Position numbers and translations under genes: made by a program. From the NCBI RefSeq assembly GCF_011045025.1, contig NZ_JAAKZX010000089.1:1-36708 (forward strand): DNA of 36,708 bases, in the 5' to 3' direction. The notes under the pieces were generated by a model that was not told where the DNA came from, did no database searches, and saw only the letters and a list, made by a program, of their open reading frames with translations. Source of the DNA: Streptomyces ureilyticus. GTDB lineage: Bacteria > Actinomycetota > Actinomycetes > Streptomycetales > Streptomycetaceae. Shown piece after piece: positions 1-7,679 of the stretch (within the stretch, counting starts at the first letter, position 1; each line of letters opens with the position of its first letter).

Positions 1-53
1 GACATGAACGCGTCAGTGATCGTCATCAGTCCTGAGCGCGACCGGCGTCCACG

Positions 54-494
54 ATGTCGGACACCGGCAGCTTCCACCTGCCGCCTCCGCCTCGAACGGC
101 CACCTCTCACACGCAGCGGCATCAGCGGCAGGCACACCCACAACTCCCCCCACAGCCCCAGCAACCAGCTCAGCCCCAGCCCGAGCCCGAGCAGGCCCCC
201 ACTCCCCCCAGCTCGTTCGCGCTCCCGGCTCCCGCCCACGCTCCGTCGTACGGACCCGCGCATGTGCCCTCCCCCCAGAACGCGACCCCCGCGTCGCAGC
301 CGCACGCATTTGCCTCTACTGCTTCATACACCGCTCGCGACGTTCAGGTTCCACCTCAGCCACAGCCAATTGCGCGGCACCGCGGCAGGCGCGCGGTCCG
401 GCGCACGGGGCCGCCCGCGCAGGTGGCGATTCCGGTGCTGCTGCTCGCGCTGGTCTGCTTCGCGGTCGGGTTCTGGGCCCTGACTCAGATCTGA
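54..494 (+). CDS. Proline-rich single-pass membrane protein, unknown function
   Basis: I do not recognise this gene. The 146-residue product has a long Pro/Gln/Ala-rich N-terminal stretch (about residues 8-105), a short basic segment (RHRGRRAVRR) and one hydrophobic helix at the very C-terminus (about residues 124-143). A tail-anchored protein with a disordered, probably cytoplasmic, N-terminal region is the natural reading. The ATG at 54 has no strong Shine-Dalgarno, so the start is uncertain. It converges on the secreted-protein gene at 566-1957. Low-complexity high-GC sequence also throws up false frames, but the clean C-terminal membrane helix followed directly by a stop argues for a real gene. 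Confidence 0.5.
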   Translation: MSDTGSFHLPPPPRTATSHTQRHQRQAHPQLPPQPQQPAQPQPEPEQAPTPPSSFALPAPAHAPSYGPAHVPSPQNATPASQPHAFASTASYTARDVQVPPQPQPIARHRGRRAVRRTGPPAQVAIPVLLLALVCFAVGFWALTQI

Positions 495-565
495 GCCGAG
501 CCTGAAAGCCCGACAGTCCGAGATGCCCGGAGCTCAGTCGGTGAGCCCCGGTCTGGGTCGGCCAG

Positions 566-1957
566 TTACCTGGCCCGCGGCGGCTCGTATCCCCGCGTGA
601 CCGCACCGCCGGACATCGCCGCCGCACCCCCCGCCCGCCTCCGGGCGACCACGGTCCACACTCCGAGAGCCAGCACGAGCACACTCCCCGCACCGATTCC
701 GCCCGCGGCCACCAGCTTCATCGTGGCGTCGCTGTCACCACCGTCGCGCCCGCCCGCTGCCCCGGCCCCGCTCGCCGCCACGTCCTTGTCCCCCTCCGTG
801 ACGTCGAGTACACCGCGCGGCCTGGCCGCTCCCGTGTACGCCGGCTCGGTGCCCGGCGCACCGCTCACGCGCACGCTCAGTATCAGCTCGATCGGCCCGT
901 CGCCGAACTTGTCGGCCGCTTCGGCGCCGAGATGCACGGCAAGGTAGTACCAGCCGGCGAACCGCATCCCGTTGATCCGGTCGTCGGGGGTGTACCGGTT
1001 CTCGTACGCGACCGCGGGCAGGGGCTCCAAGGCAGCCTTTTTCGGCGTGCCGTCGTATCCGGTGCGAGCGTCGCCGACAAAGGCGCGCACGGGGTTGTGG
1101 AGCGACATGACGAGGGCGTTGCCCAGGAAGCCGTCGCCGTCGGCCGCGCCCAGTTCGGCGGTGGCGTAGAGCTGTTGCGCCCAGTCGACCGGGATCCGGT
1201 AGAAGAGCGTCTGCCCGGCTCTGATGCCGTCTTTCCAGACGCCCTGCTCGAGGGCGCGCGCGTCGTTGAAGCTCGTACCGCCCCTGCGGGGCTTCGCCGT
1301 GCCGCTGACGGGCTCTGGGGAGGCGGAGTTCCAGGTCTCGGGGGCGGTCGTCGGACCGGTCTTCTCGAGGGCGGGCTCGGACACGTACTGAAGCTCCAGA
1401 CTCCAGTCGTCCGGTGAGGAATCAGCTCGGCTGGTGCGCTCCACGACCACGTAGTACGTCCCTGCCGCCTGGCAGGCGTAGCCGTCGGGGCCGACCCTGC
1501 GTGACGCCCAGGCGGTGAGGGGGCGCGGGCTCTCGGTGGGCCCGAACCGGGCTTCATCGGCGTCTCCGGAGAAGCAGATGCGGCCGGCGGAGTCCTGGAA
1601 GGAGACCTTGATGCCGTCCGACGAGGCGACCTTCGTCCCCGTCCTGGGGACTGCGGTGGCCGAGACGTACGCGTTGGAGACGCTGTCGAGCCGGAGGCGG
1701 TAGTAGGCCTTCTCATTGTTCTGGACGGAGCTCCGGTAGGTCCCGCCCGGGGCCAGCTGTTCGGCCTCGGTCGTGTTCGACGCGCCCTCGACCTGCTGGG
1801 CGTCGTCGGCGAAGGCGTATGGATCAGGGAAATCGGCCGCCATCCCCTGCTCGCGCGCCTGCCCCTGCGCCGGCCCGGGCAGCACCGCGACCGCGCACAG
1901 CGCCGCCACGCAGGTCATGACCCTACGGCCGCACCACCACGCCGTGCGCCGCCCCAT
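566..1957 (-). CDS. Secreted, C-terminally membrane-anchored protein of unknown function
   Basis: The product is about 463 aa. Starting at the ATG at 1957, which has a GAGGGG Shine-Dalgarno about 9 nt upstream, it begins with a signal peptide (basic MGRRTAWWCGRR, hydrophobic core, AQGQA cleavage region). A large extracellular part follows, with two similar beta-rich segments containing YYRLRLDS / FYRIPVDW and YYVVVE / YYLAVH. Near the C-terminus is one transmembrane helix (VLVLALGVWTVVA) followed by a basic cytoplasmic tail. The frame stays open to a farther start at 1993, but that adds residues ahead of the signal sequence and has weaker ribosome-binding support. The two related segments suggest a duplicated beta-sandwich exposed at the cell surface. 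No enzymatic motif was seen, so I assign no function. Confidence 0.75.
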   Translation of the reverse strand: MGRRTAWWCGRRVMTCVAALCAVAVLPGPAQGQAREQGMAADFPDPYAFADDAQQVEGASNTTEAEQLAPGGTYRSSVQNNEKAYYRLRLDSVSNAYVSATAVPRTGTKVASSDGIKVSFQDSAGRICFSGDADEARFGPTESPRPLTAWASRRVGPDGYACQAAGTYYVVVERTSRADSSPDDWSLELQYVSEPALEKTGPTTAPETWNSASPEPVSGTAKPRRGGTSFNDARALEQGVWKDGIRAGQTLFYRIPVDWAQQLYATAELGAADGDGFLGNALVMSLHNPVRAFVGDARTGYDGTPKKAALEPLPAVAYENRYTPDDRINGMRFAGWYYLAVHLGAEAADKFGDGPIELILSVRVSGAPGTEPAYTGAARPRGVLDVTEGDKDVAASGAGAAGGRDGGDSDATMKLVAAGGIGAGSVLVLALGVWTVVARRRAGGAAAMSGGAVTRGYEPPRAR

Positions 1958-2167
1958 CACGCGCCACCCCTCGTCGTAGCCCCGGATCGTCATCCACCGG
2001 GCTCCCGCGAACCGGCATCATCTCGCCCCGAACACCGCGAAGCCCCGACCATCCTGCCCCGCCCGCCACCGCGCCATCCCCGCTTCGGCGACACAAGCGC
2101 TTCCTGTGCATGGCGCCACAAAGACATGGGCGCGAAGACACGGAGACAGACTTGGAGACAACGAAAA

Positions 2168-2193
2168 ACCCCGACCGCGAGGGCGGCCGGGGT
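2168..2193 (-). terminator. Rho-independent terminator after the DLW-39 gene
   Basis: An 11-bp stem (ACCCCGACCGC against GCGGCCGGGGT) closes on a 4-nt loop. The single non-Watson-Crick pair is a G:U only in the minus-strand RNA, and that RNA then runs into a U-rich tract. It therefore serves the minus-strand gene ending at 2218. Confidence 0.75.
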
Positions 2194-2217
2194 CTGTACT
2201 GAGACTGTCGTCGGTAC

Positions 2218-2346
2218 TCACGAACCCGTGGGCACGGAGTCAGTCGCCTCCGTCCACAGATCCTGCTCGGCGCGATCCGCCTGGATCTGGCGGTACACGA
2301 GGAGCCCGCCGATGGCGGCCAGTGCGACCAGGAGAAGCTTCTTCAC
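2218..2346 (-). CDS. DLW-39 family small membrane-anchored protein
   Basis: This 42-residue protein starts at GTG (2346) with GAGG about 10 nt upstream. It reads VKKLLLVALAAIGGLLVYRQ and ends with the family hallmark DLW inside AEQDLWTEATDSV. The layout is two basic residues, one membrane helix (about residues 4-18), then a short acidic tail. DLW-39 proteins are small actinobacterial proteins commonly found near gyrA; their function is unknown. The frame is open upstream to 2439, but that extension lacks family likeness and the GTG has the better ribosome-binding site. Confidence 0.85.
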   Translation of the reverse strand: MKKLLLVALAAIGGLLVYRQIQADRAEQDLWTEATDSVPTGS

Positions 2347-2391
2347 CGCGCGACCTCGTCTTTCCTTGACGTAGGGGACCTCTGGCGCCCG

Positions 2392-2420
2392 ACTATACAC
2401 ACCGACCGATACCGATCGGT
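2392..2420 (-). promoter_or_regulatory. Candidate DLW-39 promoter with operator-like palindrome
   Basis: A minus-strand -10 hexamer TATAGT (2392-2397) lies about 45 nt before the GTG start. Where the -35 would sit there is instead a perfect 10-bp palindrome ACCGATCGGT (2411-2420) next to a related ACCGACCGAT. No good -35 is seen. This would fit a promoter that needs, or is blocked by, a dimeric regulator. Tentative. Confidence 0.35.
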
Positions 2421-2672
2421 GACCTGCGTCGGCACTCAACTCCCGCCCGGCACACAGCCGTAGAAGCGGATGCCGCGGCTCCGACCGCAGAGCGACAACT
2501 CGTTACATTCTTCAATTTTCGCCGCCTTCTTTCACTTTACGGATCTCTTGGGTCCATCCGGGTGGTGTTCATCTGAAGAGCGACGCCCCGCGAGCGTCGG
2601 TCCACCACTTCGCGGCCTTCATACACATCATGAGGAAAGTACGCAAATCGCCCAACCCGAAAGTGAGGGACC

Positions 2673-3005
2673 ATGGCCAGGAACAAGGTCATGAAGCTGT
2701 GGACCGCCGTCATCACCGCCTTCATCGCCCTGTGCACGACGCTCGGACTGGTCACGACAGCCGGTGCGGCCACCGCAGTAACTCAGACCGAGTCCGCCCG
2801 CAAGGCGATCCCCACGGTCACGGCCCCCGCGATGTCCCCCTGGGCATTGCCCTTCAGCCACACCCTGCCTCCCACGATGAAGCAACGCATCCACGCCGAG
2901 GCCCACGGCTCCTCACCCAGCTGCCGCCACCGCCCGCCGACGGACATGGACACACCGTCCGAGGACGAGGAGGAGGCGGACTCCGCCGCTCCGTGCACGA
3001 CCTGA
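2673..3005 (+). CDS. DUF6344-type small exported or membrane protein
   Basis: The product is 110 aa and begins MARNKVMKLWTAVITAFIAL, with an N-terminal hydrophobic helix (about residues 10-32) ending in TTAGAATA, which looks like a signal-peptidase site. A polar tail with an acidic run EDEEEAD follows. The ATG at 2673 has GAGGG 5 nt upstream. I recognise the N-terminal signature as the Streptomyces DUF6344 family usually found close to gyrA; no function is known. It is convergent with the tRNA-Ile locus and followed by a strong hairpin at 3074-3105. An overlapping frame starting at 2630 is a shadow. Confidence 0.8.
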   Translation: MARNKVMKLWTAVITAFIALCTTLGLVTTAGAATAVTQTESARKAIPTVTAPAMSPWALPFSHTLPPTMKQRIHAEAHGSSPSCRHRPPTDMDTPSEDEEEADSAAPCTT

Positions 3006-3073
3006 CGTAGACGCCGAACACCTTCGCAGACGATCACAGCCGGGCGAACTTGCGTACGCCACCGGACACGAGA

Positions 3074-3105
3074 AAGACCCCCAACCGCAACTGGTTGGGG
3101 GTCTT
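3074..3105. terminator. Strong bidirectional terminator, probably the native tRNA-Ile terminator
   Basis: A perfect 13-bp stem (AAGACCCCCAACC) closes on a 6-nt loop. It stops DUF6344 from the left. On the minus strand it sits 5 bp beyond the truncated tRNA-Ile copy, where a tRNA terminator belongs. It was therefore probably the original terminator of tRNA-Ile before the island separated them. Confidence 0.85.
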
Positions 3106-3110
3106 CATAG

Positions 3111-3154
3111 TGTGGGGCTAACAGGATTTGAACCTGTGGCCTCATCCTTATCAG
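3111..3154 (-). repeat. Island attachment-site repeat (left), tRNA-Ile 3'-half remnant
   Basis: It is identical over 44 bp to 9300-9343. It contains the anticodon loop from its first base, the 3' anticodon stem, variable loop, T-arm and 3' acceptor strand of tRNA-Ile, and lacks the whole 5' half. It cannot give a tRNA and marks the far junction of the integrated element. Confidence 0.9.
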
Positions 3155-3435
3155 CATTGGTCGAACGCCACTGGGTACACGAATATCTGCAGGTCAGGAC
3201 GTTTTCGCTCGCCGCTCAAAGATCGTTTGGGTGAAGTTTGGGGGAAACTGTGACCGAGCACCGTGGCTGGCAGGCTGAACTTCGCACCGCAAACCCCATC
3301 GATTCGACCTTCGCCACCCGCCGGGCTCCGCACGAAGGTCACCAAGGACGTCGGCAGCGCGTGATCGGCCATCACGTTCTCAGGGTCGCCGGTGACCACG
3401 AGCCGCCTGGCGTACGGCCTCCCGTGGCATCGAGG

Positions 3436-3842
3436 TCACGACCCGCTTCTGCCGTTTGCCAGGATGTTGTCGACCAGGACGAAGGCGACGAGGAACATCG
3501 GCAACGCGAGCAGCACCAGTTGCCAGAACGGTCGGCGCCGCTTGTGTGTGAGCCACCAGGTGAACAAGGCGGCCGGGTCGATCCTGCGATAAGAACGATC
3601 AAGGCCCCGAACACTTCGTCTAGATCGGCACCCCGCGCCGCCGCTACCACAAGAAGGATGCCGAGCAGCATGCCCCAGCTCGCCGCGGCGACAAGGGTCC
3701 GTTTGAAGGTCGTACCCGAAGCTGGGCCGAGGGGAGTGAGCGGGACGCTGGATGAGACGCGCTGATGCCAGGGCCTCGACGGCCGCCCTGGGGGACCCGA
3801 TGGCCTGTCGGCACGGGGTCCATCTGCCTCTGCATCGCTCAT
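3436..3842 (-). pseudogene. Frameshifted small membrane protein gene
   Basis: From an ATG at 3842 the frame reads MSDAEADGPRADRPSG..., then a first membrane helix (WGMLLGILLVVAAA) and FGALIVLIA. Near 3575-3590 the sense moves to another frame, which continues as IDPAALFTWWLTHKRRR, a second membrane helix (WQLVLLALPMFLVAFVLV) and DNILANGRSGS before a TGA at 3436-3438. The two halves join sensibly, with membrane helices and basic loops in the right places, if one base were added. I read it as a two-helix membrane protein broken by a single frameshift, or a sequencing error. Family unknown. It lies just inside the left island junction. Confidence 0.55.
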
Positions 3843-4582
3843 GCCCCCGGAGAGTATGTCCGGGTTCCGGGGAGGGGTCCCGAGCACGGCGCTTTCAGCC
3901 CTGGCTGCAGGTGCTTGAGGAACTGCGCTGTGATCTCCGGGGTGAAGCTGCCCCGGGCCCGCTGGACAGACGTAGGACGCGGCGGCCGCGCTGACCGCGG
4001 CGCAGGCCTGCGCGTACGTCGGATCGTTGCCGCGCTATGAGCCGACGCCGGCGCCGATGGCCAGTTCGGCGCGGGCGGGCGGCAGTCCGGGGGCGAGCAG
4101 CCGCAGGAAGTCGGCGCGTGGTGGTCGGTAGGAACAGCCACCCCCACTACAGCCAACCCGCCCCGCCCCAGCCACTAAATGGCAGCCACTTGGTCACCTC
4201 GTGACAGCAGACCAGCCCACGCCCACAACGCATGACCAGGCAATCAACAACCGAACACCGCTGACGCACAACCGCTGCCACCACCACGCCCACTCGCCCA
4301 GGCGGGCATCGACAGCCTCTATCAGGATGTCGCGACCGGGACCCTCGTCGTCGTCGCGGTCGGCATGGACAAGGTCCTGCGCCGAGGAGGCACACGCTGA
4401 GGGTGTCGCCGACGGCGTCCCAAGCTGGGAGCAAATCAACCCCAGTGTGCCTCGCGGAATTGATTTTCCTGATGAAAGGGGGGTGAGCATCAACGTTCGG
4501 GTGTCCAACGTAGGGGCGTTCCGTCGGCCGGTCCTCGCGGAGCGCGCCGTCGGCAGTCACACGGACGAGCAAAGGAAACGCA
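3843..4582. other. Gene-poor decayed stretch with coding fragments
   Basis: No intact gene is supported over about 740 bp. Two pieces look like worn gene ends. On the minus strand, about 4035-4130 encodes YRPPRADFLRLLAPGLPPAR and a little more before a TAG. On the plus strand, about 4308-4400 encodes AGIDSLYQDVATGTLVVVAV and ends GMDKVLRRGGTR before a TGA; this resembles the C-terminus of ribose-type sugar ABC permeases. The last ~180 bp, which is relatively AT-rich around 4440-4480, should carry the promoter of the toxin gene at 4583. Confidence 0.4.
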
Positions 4583-5578
4583 ATGGCATTTCGTCTTCTC
4601 CGGCGCATGGGCGCGTCACTGGCCGTACCCGCAATCGTCGTGGGCGCCGTCGCCGCCCACGGGCTTCCGGCCACTCACTCGGCGCAGAGCTCGGCCGGCG
4701 CAACAGCGGTCGCGAGCCATCTCGATCCCGGCCATACGGAACTGGCCGCCAGTTCTGACTCATGGCACCAGCTGGTCTGGGACCTCGACGCGGGTGATCA
4801 GGGGTACCAGACAATGATCAGCCAGGTGCGGTCCCTGGTGACCACCACGGGCGGGCAGCGTCAGAACGTGGATACCCCCAGCGGCAGAAGTGCCGCCGTC
4901 GACATCACCTCCCCGAACGCCAACCGCGAGTTCCTCGACCTCCAGGTGCAGGGCGGCGGCCAGGCCATCCACCTGGTCATCCGGCTCAGCGACCTGTACG
5001 TCGTCGGCTACTTCTACTACGAGTCCGCTCAGGGCAACGTCTACGTCCCGATGGCCGAGGACAGCCCGGACCTGCCGCAGTCGATTCTCCACAACGGCGT
5101 CCCTTCCGTCACGCGGTACGGCTACATGGTCGGGCATGAGAACTACAACGATCTCGCGGGCATGGCCCACACCAGCCTGGCCGATCTCCAGATAAGCCCG
5201 GGAAGCCTGCAGGGGTCGCTGTTCGCCATGCGTGAGTACAACAATGTCCAGGGCCGCAACCAGCAGGTCATCGCCGGCGGTCTGCTCCAGTTCATCGTCG
5301 CTGTCAGCGAGGGCATCCGCAGCAGGCAGCTCGCGGTGAGCATGACAGGAATGTTCCAAAGCCACCGCACCATGACCCTCGGTGAGCCCAACGTGGAACT
5401 GATGCGCAGCTGGTCCGACATCAGCAACGTCCTGACCGGCGCTTCGTCGTCTTCGTCGCCCCCCGCGGTCACCACCAGGTACTGGGGCACGATCGACACC
5501 GCCGCCAAGGCCGCGGCGCTCCTGCTGGTGGCGCTCTTCAACAAGGCGTACGGCAGCCCGCCCCACGACGAGCTCTGA
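4583..5578 (+). CDS. Secreted ribosome-inactivating protein (rRNA N-glycosidase)
   Basis: The 331-aa product belongs to the RIP family (ricin A-chain / Shiga A-like), enzymes that remove one adenine from the sarcin-ricin loop of large-subunit rRNA. Residues 1-37 form a signal peptide (MAFRLLRRMG, hydrophobic core, AHG/ATHSA). Family landmarks: DLYVVGYFY (Tyr139, first adenine-stacking Tyr), RYGYM (Tyr181, candidate second Tyr), VSEGIRS (catalytic pair Glu243 and Arg246, three apart as in ricin Glu177/Arg180) and SW (Trp277), exactly 34 residues after Glu243 as ricin Trp211 is from Glu177. The ATG has AAAGGAAA upstream. There is no lectin B chain. The last ~45 residues include a hydrophobic segment (AAALLLVALF). 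All key residues are present, so it is likely active. It lies in the tRNA-Ile island. Whether the target is eukaryotic or bacterial is not known. Confidence 0.88.
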   Translation: MAFRLLRRMGASLAVPAIVVGAVAAHGLPATHSAQSSAGATAVASHLDPGHTELAASSDSWHQLVWDLDAGDQGYQTMISQVRSLVTTTGGQRQNVDTPSGRSAAVDITSPNANREFLDLQVQGGGQAIHLVIRLSDLYVVGYFYYESAQGNVYVPMAEDSPDLPQSILHNGVPSVTRYGYMVGHENYNDLAGMAHTSLADLQISPGSLQGSLFAMREYNNVQGRNQQVIAGGLLQFIVAVSEGIRSRQLAVSMTGMFQSHRTMTLGEPNVELMRSWSDISNVLTGASSSSSPPAVTTRYWGTIDTAAKAAALLLVALFNKAYGSPPHDEL

Positions 5579-5835
5579 CCGAAGACACCGGTGCGTCCGG
5601 GGAGCCGTACGGGCGCCCCGGACGCACCGGCTGTTGTGGACTGCGGGACAGGGAGTGCCGCCGGCGCCGGTCTCGCGCCGGACAGAACAGGACATAGGCG
5701 GTGGAGGCGATGACGAAGCCCAGGCGTATCAGGCCGCGCGCCGCGTCGTAGGGGACGGCGAAGACCGTGCCGCACAGGGTGATCAGTGCGATCCAGCTCC
5801 ACCAGGGCACCAGGCGCCGCTGCCCATTATTCCAA
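5538..5835 (-). pseudogene. Fragment of a two-helix membrane protein
   Basis: The minus frame encodes LVPWWSWIALITLCGTVFAV, then PYDAARGLIRLGFVIASTAYVLF and a basic tail rich in Arg, Ser and Pro. Two helices and positive flanks look like a real membrane protein, but no start with a ribosome-binding site is found before LVPWW. The 3' end runs about 40 nt into the opposite-strand RIP gene. It is probably an N-terminally truncated relic. The family was not identified. Confidence 0.35.
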
Positions 5836-6099
5836 TTAGAGAAGTACGCGCTGTCCGGAAGCGAGCGGGCGCCTTCCTGCCATCGCCATGGCGCAACTGG
5901 CCCCTGTACCGCTGGGCCGCAGCGCCCTAGCGCTGTCCGGCGGGTGAGGAGGGGGGCGCCTGCCACGAGCGTGGGCACCTCCCAACCAAACGCCGCTGTG
6001 GTGCTTCCGGCTTACAGGGGCGGGCTCGCTGAGAAGAATCCGCCGACGCTCCGGGTCAGTCGCGTGGCCTCCGACAGCCCGAAGCGGGAGGCGAGCAGT

Positions 6100-6973
6100 G
6101 AGCGCTTTCAGCCTGGGCACTGATCGGGTGAGGGGATCGGTGCCCGCAACGCACGAGACTCCCGTGCCGTTGAGGGAGGTGTTCGAAGTCTCAACTCATC
6201 GACGCAGGAGCCTCGTTGGTTTCCTATCCTGCCGCACTCGACCTGCCCCATGCCCTGGTCGAGTGGGTCACCATGCTCATCGTCACCCGCGAGGGTGACC
6301 GCCGCTGCAAGCTTCCGCCGCACCAGCGTGCCCTGGTCGGCCTGGTGTACCTGCGCCGGCACGACACCCTCGCCCAGCTCGCGGCCGGCTTCGGCATCTC
6401 CGTCGGCACCGCGCACGCCTACACGACCGCGGTGATCGGCCTGCTCGCCGACCGCGAGCCCGGTCTGCTGCGTGCCCTACGCGAGGCCGACCCGGACTAC
6501 GCCCTGCTGGATGGCACCCTCGCGGAGTGCGACCGGGTCGGCGACAGCCGGGCCGACTTCTCCCACAAGCACCGCCGACACGGGGTGAACGTCCAGGTGG
6601 TGACCGACCCGGCCGGGAAGCTGCTGTGGATCTCGCCCGCACTGCCCGGCCGTTCGCACGACCTGACCGCGGCCCGCACCCACCGGATCATCCGAATCTG
6701 CGAACGCCAGGGCGTTCCCATCCTCGCCGACCGCGCCTACATGGGAGCCGGCCCGTGGGTGACGACGCCCCTCAGACGCCCACCGAACCGTGACCTCACG
6801 CCGAGCCAGCAAACCGTCAACCGCGCGTTGTCCACGGCACGGGCACCGGTCGAGCGCGGCATCGCACGACTGAAGTCGTGGCGGATCTTCCGCCGGTCCC
6901 GGTGCAGCCCCAATCGAATGTCGTCAATCGCAGCCGCCGTCCTCACCCTTGCGCGGCAGCGCTGAAAGGGCTC
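6100..6973 (+). mobile_element. IS5-family insertion sequence, 874 bp
   Basis: Terminal inverted repeats of 13 bp (GAGCGCTTTCAGC at 6100-6112, GCTGAAAGGGCTC at 6961-6973; one mismatch) enclose a single transposase gene. The bases AGT flank both ends and act as a 3-bp target duplication. Deleting the element plus one AGT restores an open frame in the host gene, which fixes the boundaries. The length is typical of small IS5-family elements. Confidence 0.85.
6216..6965 (+). CDS. IS5-family DDE transposase
   Basis: The 249-aa product starts at TTG (6216) after AGGAG. It catalyses cut and strand transfer of the surrounding IS. The N-terminal part has a helix-turn-helix of the HTH_Tnp_4 kind (DTLAQLAAGFGISVGTAHAY, residues 50-69). 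The DDE core is complete: Asp99 (LLDGT), Asp172 (LADRAYMG) and Glu213 (APVERGIARLK, with the Arg expected after Glu). No frameshift or internal stop is seen, so the element may still be active. The stop codon lies inside the right inverted repeat, as in compact IS elements. Confidence 0.9.
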   Translation: MVSYPAALDLPHALVEWVTMLIVTREGDRRCKLPPHQRALVGLVYLRRHDTLAQLAAGFGISVGTAHAYTTAVIGLLADREPGLLRALREADPDYALLDGTLAECDRVGDSRADFSHKHRRHGVNVQVVTDPAGKLLWISPALPGRSHDLTAARTHRIIRICERQGVPILADRAYMGAGPWVTTPLRRPPNRDLTPSQQTVNRALSTARAPVERGIARLKSWRIFRRSRCSPNRMSSIAAAVLTLARQR

Positions 6974-7407
6974 AGTGTGTAGACGAGGATGAGGAACGCC
7001 ACCACGGCCAAGGGCACGAGCAGTTCTATGGGCGCCCCCAACGGCGACAGTCCGAGGAAGGCGAGAATCACGATCACTGCCGCCCACAGGCAGGCGGTTG
7101 CCAGGCGTCGCCCGTCAAGGCGGTCTGGCTCGAGTGAGGCCTCTTCGGGGAGCGCCTCCGCCGGCAGTACTGCGGTGAATCGACCAGCGGCGATGTTGAA
7201 TGGCGCGATCGGAACCGAGCCGTCTTCAGCGCCATCGACGAATTCCACGATGCCGCGCGCCAAGACCTCGGCGTGAGCGGCAGCGTCAGAGGCGAACAGC
7301 ATCCGCAACGTGATCTGTTACTCCCGCCGTCGCAGCGGAACTCATAGCGCGGTCAGCACGGCGCCCTGGGGCCGAAGGTGAGCAGCCCGCCGCCGACGGG
7401 CGTTGGC

Positions 7408-7452
7408 GAAATTTGGGTGATGATCAAGCTCGTGCAGGCTGACGCTGACCAC
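7408..7452. repeat. Internal copy of island-end repeat
   Basis: The 45 bp match 9161-9205 at about 37 positions, including an uninterrupted GAAATTTGGGTGA. A shorter related string lies at 3228-3244 beside the left junction. See the finding on repeated island-end sequences. Confidence 0.7.
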
Positions 7453-7465
7453 ACAATTTGCCGGT

Positions 7466-7525
7466 AGAGCAGCCGACGCCGCCGGTTGGGGTAGGCCTGC
7501 TCCAACCGGCGGCGTCGGCTGCTCT
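7466..7525. terminator. Perfect 24-bp hairpin, probably a terminator
   Basis: A 24-bp arm starting AGAGCAGCCGACGCCG is exactly mirrored at 7502-7525 around a 12-nt loop. It lies downstream of the ADP-ribosyltransferase gene (ends 7680, minus). Such long perfect stems are common as Streptomyces terminators, although there is no clear U-tract. The rest of 7309-7679 holds only the repeat at 7408-7452 and no supported gene. Confidence 0.55.
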
Positions 7526-7679
7526 TCTGCTACGCGTCTTCCGGCTCGGGCGCTTCCTCGGCTGCTGCCTCGCCGCGGCCGATCGTCATGGACCAGCGCA
7601 CGGTCGAGGAAGCTCGCACAGAAACCGTGCCCTTGCCTTCCACTCCGGCAACACCAACCTGGTTGTAGGTGGTGCTCAC

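Larger units (their letters stand above)
6012..7308 (-). pseudogene. Membrane protein gene split by an IS5-family insertion
   Basis: The upstream part (7308 to 6974, TTG start or ATG at 7302) encodes about 112 aa with two membrane helices (LATACLWAAVIVILAFLGL and IELLVPLAVVAFLILVYTL). If the insertion 6100-6973 and one copy of its flanking AGT are removed, the frame continues without a break as LASRFGLSEATRLTRSVGGF, then FSASPPL, to a TAA at 6012. The undisturbed gene would give about 138 aa. As it stands, the protein ends with about nine residues read from the IS end. The function of the parent is unknown. Confidence 0.75.

Noticed and set aside
3111..3154. Second tRNA-Ile gene
   Set aside because: Only the 3' half is present; there is no D-arm, 5' acceptor strand or 5' anticodon stem, so it cannot fold into a tRNA.
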